Source: an uncultured Longilinea sp.
GTDB taxonomy: Bacteria; Chloroflexota; Anaerolineae; Anaerolineales; Anaerolineaceae
Assembly (NCBI GenBank): GCA_937863945.1
Contig: CALMIB010000276.1
Span: 1 to 5,304 of the forward strand
DNA: 5,304 nt
Reading direction: 5' to 3'
Position numbers and translations under genes: made by a program. The notes under the pieces were generated by a model. It searched no databases, had not been told where the DNA came from, and saw only the letters and a list, made by a program, of their open reading frames with translations. Positions 1-5,304 of this stretch are shown in pieces (positions within the stretch are counted from its first letter, which is position 1; each line of letters starts with the position of its first letter).

Positions 1-536
1 ATGATTTCGGCCATGATCTGGCGGGTGGTGTTGCCGGTGTTGTAGAGCATCTGGACGCGGAAGCCCATTTCCCAGACATCATCGGGGTCTTCGCCGGCAG
101 GGACGCCGTCTTTATCGACATCGGCCAGCTTGAATTCCTCGGCGCATTTGTCCAGGTCCATGCTATAGAACGGGGCATCGGGATCGAAACCGGGCATGCC
201 AGGCAGAGACAGCACCTTGGACTGCACAGCTTCGCCTTTGTACACGTCATTGATGACGGTGTCCCAGTCAAAGCAGTAGGCAAAGGCTTTGCGGATGTGG
301 ATATCGGCAAAGAAATCAGCCGGGATGCCGTTGCCGTCGAGCTTGTTCGAGCCCAGGTACGGGTTCAGGACAACTTCTTCAGCGGGCGCGGCTTCGGTGG
401 GAACTTCAGCCGGCGCGGCTTCGGTCGGTTGTTCCACAGCAGGGGGCTGGGTCGCGGCGGGGGTCGGCGCGGCACAGGCGGTCAGTACCATGCTGAGGAC
501 CATCAATACACCTAACACTTGCATCAACTTACGCAT
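1..536 (-). CDS. Peptide ABC transporter substrate-binding lipoprotein (SBP_bac_5 family), partial at the window edge and apparently lacking its N-terminal lobe
   Basis: The start is the ATG at 536..534, set by an AGGAGG site (544..549) seven bases upstream. About 178 codons are open before the gene leaves the window. Residues 1-20 form a lipoprotein signal: positive MRK, a hydrophobic core, and lipobox L18-T19-A20-C21. The mature protein would therefore be lipid-anchored at Cys21 on the outer face of the membrane. Residues 22-54 are a Pro/Ala/Thr/Glu spacer with a tandem TEAAPAE repeat. From about residue 57 the sequence (NPYLGS, DIHIRKAFAYCFDWDT, DKCAEEF, LYNTGNTTRQIMAEI) matches what family-5 binding proteins carry in their second half, around the 'vRqAlayAid' motif. 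The usual first lobe of a few hundred residues is not between them. The frame is intact across the junction. The upstream oppD and oppF genes point to oligopeptide or dipeptide uptake. Family assignment is confident; whether this version is functional is doubtful. Confidence 0.85.
   Translation of the reverse strand, partial: MRKLMQVLGVLMVLSMVLTACAAPTPAATQPPAVEQPTEAAPAEVPTEAAPAEEVVLNPYLGSNKLDGNGIPADFFADIHIRKAFAYCFDWDTVINDVYKGEAVQSKVLSLPGMPGFDPDAPFYSMDLDKCAEEFKLADVDKDGVPAGEDPDDVWEMGFRVQMLYNTGNTTRQIMAEI
378..425 (-). repeat. Tandem 21-nt repeat coding for the lipoprotein spacer
   Basis: Two copies of a 21-base unit coding TEAAPAE lie at 405..425 and 378..398, with a 27-base period and a single base difference (third position of the proline codon). 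They encode residues 38-44 and 47-53 of the binding protein, in the flexible stretch between lipid anchor and folded domain. Such spacers vary in length and can change by slippage. The second copy ends a few codons before the apparent junction with the C-lobe. Confidence 0.8.
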
Positions 537-543
537 TGTTTCT

Positions 544-549
544 CCTCCT
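544..549 (-). promoter_or_regulatory. Ribosome binding site of the binding-protein gene
   Basis: AGGAGG (within AAGGAGGAGA) on the minus strand, seven bases before the ATG at 536..534. It is a strong, well-spaced site and fixes the start codon of the lipoprotein. This matters because it shows that the signal-peptide part has a normal gene front despite the odd protein that follows. Confidence 0.85.
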
Positions 550-619
550 TGAGAGAAATTTGGTTGAGAAAACGGTGATCGGGATACTACCAAACGGATC
601 AACCAGCTACAGGAATTGC

Positions 620-630
620 ATCACCTCCTT
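620..630 (-). promoter_or_regulatory. Perfect extended Shine-Dalgarno sequence without an obvious gene
   Basis: AAGGAGGTGAT on the minus strand is complementary over 11 bases to the usual 3' end of bacterial 16S rRNA. It lies 16 bases after the oppF stop and 84 bases before the binding-protein AUG. The only start nearby is an ATG overlapping its end (621..619), which gives MQFL and then TAG at 609..607. That is too close to the core for normal initiation and only four codons long. It may be a leader peptide, a ribosome standby site, or a leftover gene front. The sequence is certain; the role is not known. Confidence 0.5.
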
Positions 631-646
631 CTCAGTGTGGATTTTC

Positions 647-1620
647 CTAGACTTTGTGACAGGCTACATAGTGGTTTGGACCAACTTCACGCCATTCGGG
701 CTGCTTTTCAGCGCAGATCGGCCCGGCGATCGGGCAGCGTGTGCGGAAACGGCAGCCGGAGGGCGGATTGACCGGCGAGGGCACGTCGCCTTCCAGCACC
801 TGGCGGTGGCGTGCGGCGCTGAAGACCGGGTCGGCGATGGGAATGGCCGAAAGCAGCGCCTGGGTGTAGGGATGCAGCGGATTGCGGTACAGCTCATTGC
901 GGTCGGTCAGCTCAACGATGACCCCCAGGTACATCACGGCCACGCGGTCGCTGATGTGGCGCACCATCGATAGATCATGGGCAATGAACAGGTAGGTCAG
1001 GCCAAATTCGGCTTGCAGCTCTTCGAGCAGGTTGACCACCTGGGCCTGAATGGACACATCCAGGGCTGAAATCGGTTCGTCACACACGATGAACGATGGG
1101 TTCATGGCCAGGGCGCGGGCGATGCCGATGCGCTGGCGCTGGCCGCCGGAGAATTCGTGCGGATAGCGGCCGATGTAATCGGGGTTGAGCCGCACCAGCT
1201 TGAGCAGTTCGGCCACGCGCTCGTCGATCTGCTTGCCGCTGGCCAGGCCGAACGACATCAACGGCTCGCCGACGATATCGCGCACGGTCATACGCGGATT
1301 CAGGCTGGCATACGGATCCTGGAAAATCATCTGCATTTCGCGGCGCATCAGGCGCATCTGCTCGGATCTCAAACTGGTCAGATCGGTATCTTTAAAATAG
1401 ACCTTCCCGGCAGTGGGTTTGTAAAGCTGCAAAATGGTGCGGCCCGTGGTCGATTTGCCGCAGCCCGATTCCCCCACCAGGCCGAGCGTCTCACCTTTTT
1501 TCACCTGAAAAGAAACCCCGTCCACCGCATGAACCGCGCCTACCTTGCGCCGAATCACGCCCCGGTAAATCGGGAAGTGCATCTTCAAATTATCAACGGT
1601 AACAATCACTTCGGAATTGG

Positions 1621-1624
<4 letters not shown>
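647..1624 (-). CDS. oppF: Oligopeptide/dipeptide ABC transporter ATP-binding protein, OppF/DppF type
   Basis: This 325-residue cytoplasmic ATPase is one of the two nucleotide-binding subunits that power peptide import through the Opp/Dpp permease. Visible motifs are Walker A GESGCGKS (51-58), Q-loop Gln102 in FQDPYASLNP, signature FSGGQRQR (158-165), Walker B FIVCDE (178-183) with catalytic Glu183, D-loop SALDVS (186-191) and switch His216. All are intact. The C-terminal extension is the oligopeptide-transporter tail: HPYTQALLSAIP, then a four-cysteine motif (Cys291, 297, 304, 322). In Opp/Dpp homologues of known structure this motif holds an iron-sulfur cluster. The 'PYASLNPR' Q-loop and 'PISALDVS' wording place it in the F rather than the D subfamily. 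Its ATG overlaps the oppD stop as ATGA (1621..1624), and a GGGAG site (1634..1638) lies inside the end of oppD, so the two are translationally coupled. The substrate cannot be read from the ATPase. Confidence 0.93.
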
Positions 1625-2613
<989 letters not shown>

Positions 2614-2688
2614 CTACACATCCTCATTGAAAAGGTATGAAGTTTGTAAGAAGTTTTTCGGGGATTATTCGTTTTATAGCCCATATAG

Positions 2689-2750
2689 TTTACAACAAAA
2701 ACCATCCAAAGGCTAATGATATTTTGCCATAAAAATGGTGTTTTTGTAAA
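2689..2750. repeat. Imperfect inverted repeat upstream of oppD
   Basis: The left arm TTTACAACAAAAACCAT (2689..2705) pairs with the right arm ATGGTGTTTTTGTAAA (2735..2750). The arms give 7 + 3 + 5 base pairs interrupted by one bulged C and one A/G mismatch, around a 29-base loop. A smaller CCAT-AAAA-ATGG hairpin (2727..2738) shares the right arm, so the two structures are mutually exclusive. It could be an operator or an mRNA leader structure; the AT-rich stem is a poor terminator. Confidence 0.45.
2721..2750 (-). promoter_or_regulatory. Candidate sigma-70-type promoter for oppDF
   Basis: On the minus strand TTTACA (2750..2745) and CAAAAT (2726..2721) are separated by 18 bases and match the -35 and -10 consensus at five and four of six positions. 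A second, weaker possibility is TATAAA at 2677..2672. The AT-rich setting and position ahead of the first transporter gene favour a promoter here, but the exact element is a guess. The -35 lies inside the right arm of the inverted repeat, which would suit regulation by a bound protein. Confidence 0.3.
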
Positions 2751-2770
2751 TACTTGTCCATGTATAATCT

Positions 2771-2790
2771 CATTAATCAAACCATTAATC
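2771..2790. repeat. Direct repeat CATTAATC, 12-base period
   Basis: CATTAATC occurs at 2771..2778 and again at 2783..2790, separated by AAAC. Each copy contains the palindrome ATTAAT. Two copies near one helical turn apart (12 bases) in a control region could be a regulator site, although AT-rich DNA gives such short repeats by chance. It lies 18 bases past the stop of the membrane-protein gene. Confidence 0.35.
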
Positions 2791-2807
2791 GGAGCATTCC
2801 GCCCGAC

Positions 2808-3713
2808 TCAGATGCCGGCGAAGCGCAATTGATCCGGCGGCAGCCCGGAGATCTTGCACATGGTCGGCTGGTTGTAGATGACCGTGCAGCGCACCCATTT
2901 GCCGGAGAAATCTACCAGGATTTCCATCTGGCCCAGCGTGCGGTCGTACCCCGTCAGGATCAGGCTGCGCGGGCGGTCGATCACGCCGTACAGGTCCTTC
3001 ACCACCGACAGGCGCTGCTGGCGGGCCACCACCGGTGGCAGCTCTTTGCCCTCATTGTCAATCGCGAACTGGATCAATTTGTCCATGGCGAGGATGGGTG
3101 TGCGGAAATTCTTGGTCACCAGGTCGTCGGCCGAAACGCCGGCAAAGCCGAACAGCGCCAGGCTGATCAGCAGCGGCGACAGCAACGCCAGGCTGCCCTG
3201 CCCCAGCATGGATTGATCGATCAGGTGAATTTCCAGCAGCCCGCACAAAATGGAAACAAAAGCGACCACCACGAAGGTAAAGGCCCAGTACTGGATTTCG
3301 CGGTCCAGCGCGGGATAAAAGATCAGGTCGCCGATGCGCGGGTCGAAGGCCTCAAACAGGCGCGGCGAGAACTCCAGTTGCAGCCACATCACCAGCCAGG
3401 TGAAAAAGCCGGCCAGCGCCAGCCAGAGCAAAATGGCGGCCCACACCTTGCCGGTGCGAATCGAAAGCCAGCCCGCCAGCCCGCCGGCCAGCATGCACAG
3501 CACCAGCCCGGGCAGGAATTTGGCCAGCGGCCAGGCGACGTGCGCCTGCGCCAGTTGCAGCGCGTCCATGCCCCAGGCCATCACGGCAAAGGCGAAGCCC
3601 GCAATGCTGCCAAATAAGAGGCCCCGTCCTTGTTTTCGCTTCTCGAATTGGGTATCCATACGCTGGTGATCCGGTAATCGATCCGCCGCGCGGCAGCGGG
3701 TGGCACGTTCCAT
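2808..3713 (-). CDS. Unrecognised integral membrane protein, five predicted helices plus an extracytoplasmic C-terminal domain
   Basis: I do not recognise the family. Of the 301 residues, hydrophobic segments fall at about 32-52, 61-85, 90-111, 142-165 and 173-195. Positive KRKQGR before the first helix and RTGK between the second and third suggest an inside N-terminus, which puts the remaining 106 residues outside the membrane. That domain is soluble-looking (TPILAMDKLIQF, VKDLYGVIDRPRSLIL, MEILVDFSGKWVRC) and has two cysteines, 276 and 286, that could pair. The ATG at 3713 directly follows an in-frame TAG and has no Shine-Dalgarno site. Met19 (3659) is an equally plausible start, because residues 1-18 are arginine-rich and look little like a natural N-terminus. 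The antisense frame here is Gln-rich, as expected opposite leucine CTG codons, which supports this strand as coding. The gene stands alone between two gaps, and its neighbours give no firm clue to its job. Confidence 0.75.
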   Translation of the reverse strand: MERATRCRAADRLPDHQRMDTQFEKRKQGRGLLFGSIAGFAFAVMAWGMDALQLAQAHVAWPLAKFLPGLVLCMLAGGLAGWLSIRTGKVWAAILLWLALAGFFTWLVMWLQLEFSPRLFEAFDPRIGDLIFYPALDREIQYWAFTFVVVAFVSILCGLLEIHLIDQSMLGQGSLALLSPLLISLALFGFAGVSADDLVTKNFRTPILAMDKLIQFAIDNEGKELPPVVARQQRLSVVKDLYGVIDRPRSLILTGYDRTLGQMEILVDFSGKWVRCTVIYNQPTMCKISGLPPDQLRFAGI

Positions 3714-3883
3714 CTAGATTTAATGAAGGTGTAAAGGGGACTTTTTAAATATACCACAAATGCAATCTGTTTTTTCAACCCGGCCGTATTCCGGCGAAGA
3801 GACTGGCCAGGGACGCCGCTGCAACCCCTCCAAGGTACAGGCAATGGTCAAACCGCAGAGGAGTAATTTTTCCCGGAACTGCA
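3714..3883 (-). other. 170-nt gap between the epimerase and membrane-protein genes
   Basis: The gap is non-coding as far as I can tell. The part next to the epimerase stop is GC-rich and contains short self-complementary strings (GCCG-GAATA-CGGC near 3781..3797), but none is followed by a T-run on the minus strand, so no terminator can be called. The part next to the membrane-protein gene is AT-rich and carries the candidate promoter. A possible TTG-started frame entering from here overlaps the membrane-protein gene and is not credible. Confidence 0.55.
3748..3778 (-). promoter_or_regulatory. Candidate promoter of the membrane-protein gene
   Basis: On the minus strand TTGAAA (3778..3773) is followed after 19 bases by TATATT (3753..3748). 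TATATT is preceded by TGG, which makes an extended -10 (TGnTATATT). The spacer is longer than ideal, but the extended -10 can compensate. Transcription would begin near 3741, leaving about 28 bases before the ATG at 3713 or about 80 before the ATG at 3659. Confidence 0.4.
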
Positions 3884-4912
3884 TCACGCGGCGCGCAGTC
3901 GCACGCCAATGCCCGGCCGGTCGGGCACGCTCACCCTGGCGCGGGCGTCATAGTGCAGCCCGTCGAATGGATCGTTGCTGATCAACATGGGCGTGTCCAG
4001 GTCCACCCAGTCGGCCAGGCCCATCAGGTGCGCCATGGCGGTCACGCCCAGCGAGGTTTCAACCATGCAACCCAGCATCACGCGCATGCCCAGCCCGCGG
4101 GCGCGCCGCAAGGCCGCCAGCACCGGCGACAGGCCGCCCAGCTTCATCAATTTCAGGTTCACCGCCTGCACGCCAGCCTGGTTCAGTCGCTCCAAGTCCG
4201 CCGGGGCCTGCAGCGACTCATCCGCCACCACCGGCAGCGCGGTGCGTGCCTGCAAACGCCCCAGGCCGTCAATTTCACCCTTCGCCAGCGGCTGCTCCAC
4301 AAACTCAACCCCCAGGCGTTCCATTTCCTCCAGGTAGCGCAGCGCGTCGGCTTCATTCCAGCCGGCGTTGGCATCCACGCCCAGCACGGCGTCCGGCCGG
4401 GCAGCGCGCACGGCCGCCACGCGGGCCATATCCAGGCCGTCACCGCCCATTTTGAGCTTAAACAGGCCGTATTTGACCCGCCGGCGGGCAAGTTCGGCCA
4501 TGGCTTCGGGCGTTTCAATGCTCAGCGTGAACCAGGTCGGGCGCACGCCCGGGGCGGGCAGATCCAGCAGCCGGTAAAGCGGCAGCCCGCGCAGCCGTCC
4601 GATGCGGTCGTGCAGCGCCAGGTCCAGCGCGGACCGCGCCGCGGCGGGGCCCTCATTCCCCACCCAGTCCGCAATCTCCGCGGGGTTGTCGGGCAGCCGG
4701 CGGCCGCATTGCGCGGCGCGCGCCCACACGGCCGCCATCGCGGCGGGATCGACGCCGTAATACGGCGGGGTGGTGCCTTCGCCCCAACCCTCGTCGCCGG
4801 CCAGCCGCACCCAGAACGCCTGGCGCGTCTCACTGCTGCCGTAGGATACGGTGAAGGGTTTGCGCAGGCGCAGCGTCAGGCTTTCCCAGGTGAGCAGATC
4901 GGGGGTGGTCAT
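3884..4912 (-). CDS. Dipeptide epimerase (L-Ala-D/L-Glu epimerase-like), enolase superfamily
   Basis: This 342-residue cytoplasmic enzyme is predicted to invert the second residue of a dipeptide through a Mg-stabilised enolate, as in peptidoglycan-peptide recycling. The N-terminal capping domain spans about 5-120 (KPFTVSYGS, WGEGTTPPYYG); the barrel follows. Catalytic residues are all visible: KxK at Lys152-Leu-Lys154, metal ligands Asp180 (GVDANAGW), Glu206 (FVEQPL) and Asp231 (VVADES), and the opposing base Lys254 (NLKLMKLGG). Asp304-Leu-Asp306 (DLDTP) matches the DxD that holds the dipeptide amino group in this family, and separates it from muconate cycloisomerases and o-succinylbenzoate synthases. 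GCMVETSLG (281-289) is also typical. Substrate preference cannot be read; relatives also act on hydrophobic or cationic dipeptides. It begins 21 bases after rsgA, with only a G-rich stretch (4926..4932) as a poor ribosome site, so co-transcription is likely. By eye it is more GC-rich than oppDF. Confidence 0.88.
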   Translation of the reverse strand: MTTPDLLTWESLTLRLRKPFTVSYGSSETRQAFWVRLAGDEGWGEGTTPPYYGVDPAAMAAVWARAAQCGRRLPDNPAEIADWVGNEGPAAARSALDLALHDRIGRLRGLPLYRLLDLPAPGVRPTWFTLSIETPEAMAELARRRVKYGLFKLKMGGDGLDMARVAAVRAARPDAVLGVDANAGWNEADALRYLEEMERLGVEFVEQPLAKGEIDGLGRLQARTALPVVADESLQAPADLERLNQAGVQAVNLKLMKLGGLSPVLAALRRARGLGMRVMLGCMVETSLGVTAMAHLMGLADWVDLDTPMLISNDPFDGLHYDARARVSVPDRPGIGVRLRAA

Positions 4913-4933
4913 GGGTGCCCGTTCGTCCCCCCG

Positions 4934-5304
4934 TTATTCCTCGGTCATTTCAAATTGCAGGCGGTCGCCGAAGCGCATGCGCAGGTAGCTTTCAAAGCGC
5001 GCTTCAGAGACGCGGCCGGCTTCCACGGCCTGCTGCACCGCGCAGCCGGGTTCATCCAGGTGTGTGCAATCGTTGAACTGGCAGTGCTGCACCAGGTCGC
5101 GCAGCTCGGGGAAGTACCCGTCCAGCTCCTCCGGCTCGGTATCCCACAGCGAAAGCTGGCGCAGACCGGGCAGATCCACCACAAAACCGCCGTCGTTCAG
5201 CGCGTACATCTCGCGCACGGTGGTGGTGTGGCGGCCTTTGTTGAAGGACTCGCTGATCTCGCGAACCGCCAGCCCCAGTTCCGACTGCACGGCGTTCAGC
5301 AGGC
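4934..5304 (-). CDS. rsgA: Small ribosomal subunit biogenesis GTPase RsgA (YjeQ/EngC), C-terminal part
   Basis: The gene enters at the right edge; about 122 residues and the TAA stop (4936..4934) are visible. RsgA is a circularly permuted GTPase that acts late in 30S maturation. The first visible residues, LLNAVQSEL, are the end of the P-loop helix, so the GKS motif and the upstream NKxD and OB-fold lie outside. The GTG at 5290 is therefore an internal valine, not a start. Seen here are the G2/switch I motif GRHTTT (5236..5219), the G3 motif as DLPG (5176..5165), the FPEL segment, and the zinc site. The zinc site has two cysteines five residues apart, then His and a final Cys within CQFNDCTHLDEPGCAV (5083..5036), followed by the helical tail ending at the acidic EMTEE. 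Most family members have DTPG, so the Leu in G3 is unusual. The downstream epimerase follows closely. Confidence 0.92.
   Translation of the reverse strand, partial: LLNAVQSELGLAVREISESFNKGRHTTTVREMYALNDGGFVVDLPGLRQLSLWDTEPEELDGYFPELRDLVQHCQFNDCTHLDEPGCAVQQAVEAGRVSEARFESYLRMRFGDRLQFEMTEE

Larger units (their letters stand above)
537..646 (-). other. 110-nt gap between oppF and the binding-protein gene
   Basis: The gap holds two strong ribosome binding sites (620..630 and 544..549) and a short inverted repeat, GGTTGA at 562..567 against TCAACC at 599..604. I see no GC-rich hairpin followed by a T-run on the minus strand, so there is no clear terminator for oppF. A TGGTAGTAT extended -10-like string occurs in it but lacks a convincing -35. 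Transcription probably continues from oppDF into the binding-protein gene, perhaps with an extra internal start. Confidence 0.45.
2614..2807 (-). other. AT-rich gap upstream of oppD, probable control region
   Basis: This is 194 bases with no gene. It is clearly more AT-rich by eye than the flanking coding DNA, especially 2640-2790. It holds the oppD ribosome binding site, an imperfect inverted repeat (2689..2750), a direct repeat (2771..2790) and candidate promoter elements. No T-run hairpin follows the stop of the upstream membrane-protein gene on the minus strand, so a terminator is not visible. Confidence 0.6.

Noticed and set aside
620..630. Plus-strand ATCACCTCCTT as the end of a 16S rRNA gene
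   Set aside because: Only this 11-base string matches; the bases before it do not resemble the conserved 16S 3' helix. It is simply the complement of a minus-strand Shine-Dalgarno sequence.
536..973. Plus-strand frame crossing the oppF-binding protein gap
   Set aside because: It overlaps the end of oppF in antisense, has no ribosome site, and its translation has no domain character.
2727..2746. CCAT-AAAA-ATGG hairpin followed by TGTTTTTG as a plus-strand terminator
   Set aside because: A four-base AT-rich stem is too weak, and no plus-strand gene ends here.
2763..2768. Perfect TATAAT on the plus strand
   Set aside because: No fitting -35 upstream (GTTTTT at 17 bases) and no plus-strand gene downstream; likely chance in AT-rich DNA.
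2754..3617. Long plus-strand open frame (287 codons) opposite the membrane-protein gene
   Set aside because: Its translation is Gln/His/Arg-rich low-complexity sequence, as expected opposite leucine-rich CTG codons. The minus frame shows coherent membrane helices.
3781..3797. GC-rich hairpin after the epimerase as an intrinsic terminator
   Set aside because: The stem is only four pairs and on the minus strand it is followed by an A-run, not a T-run.
3581..3844. Minus-strand 87-codon frame overlapping the start of the membrane-protein gene
   Set aside because: It begins at TTG without a ribosome site and runs in a different frame across the coding start of the larger gene.
5288..5290. GTG as the start of a short 118-residue protein
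   Set aside because: The frame stays open to the window edge with LLNA before it, which is the P-loop helix of RsgA, so this is an internal valine codon.

Overview
The window reads as ordinary bacterial chromosome. All credible genes lie on the minus strand, so transcription runs from high to low coordinates. Best guess for the organism is an Anaerolineae-like member of the Chloroflexota. This rests on a lipoprotein with a Pro/Ala/Thr/Glu-rich spacer, the wording of its C-lobe (NPYLGS..LDGNGIP..FF, YCFDWDT), and a moderately high-GC genome with strong Shine-Dalgarno sites. That placement comes from recalled family resemblance and is not proven.

In transcription order, the right end (5304 to 3884) holds the C-terminal part of the ribosome-assembly GTPase RsgA. 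It is followed 21 nt later by a complete enolase-superfamily dipeptide epimerase carrying the full KxK / D / E / D / K catalytic set and a DxD dipeptide-binding motif. A 170-nt gap with a plausible extended -10 promoter separates this pair from an unrecognised five-helix membrane protein with an extracytoplasmic C-terminal domain (3713 to 2808). An AT-rich gap with an imperfect inverted repeat and a short direct repeat then precedes a peptide-transport cluster. The cluster consists of OppD/DppD-type and OppF/DppF-type ATPases overlapping by ATGA (2613 to 647), then the start of an oligopeptide-binding lipoprotein (536 to beyond base 1). Permease genes are not visible and may lie to the left of the window.

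Functionally, the transporter would import short peptides and the epimerase could convert L-Ala-D/L-Xxx-type dipeptides from peptidoglycan or protein turnover. That link is inferred from proximity only. RsgA is a housekeeping gene and probably an incidental neighbour.

The most surprising observation is in the binding protein. Its lipoprotein signal and spacer run in frame directly into sequence that belongs to the second half of family-5 solute-binding proteins, so the N-terminal lobe (a few hundred residues) appears to be missing. This could be a real deletion, a pseudogene, or an assembly collapse. A second oddity is a perfect 11-nt Shine-Dalgarno sequence with no proper gene behind it between oppF and the binding-protein gene. 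I do not see evidence for a novel multi-gene system, phage, CRISPR array or mobile element.
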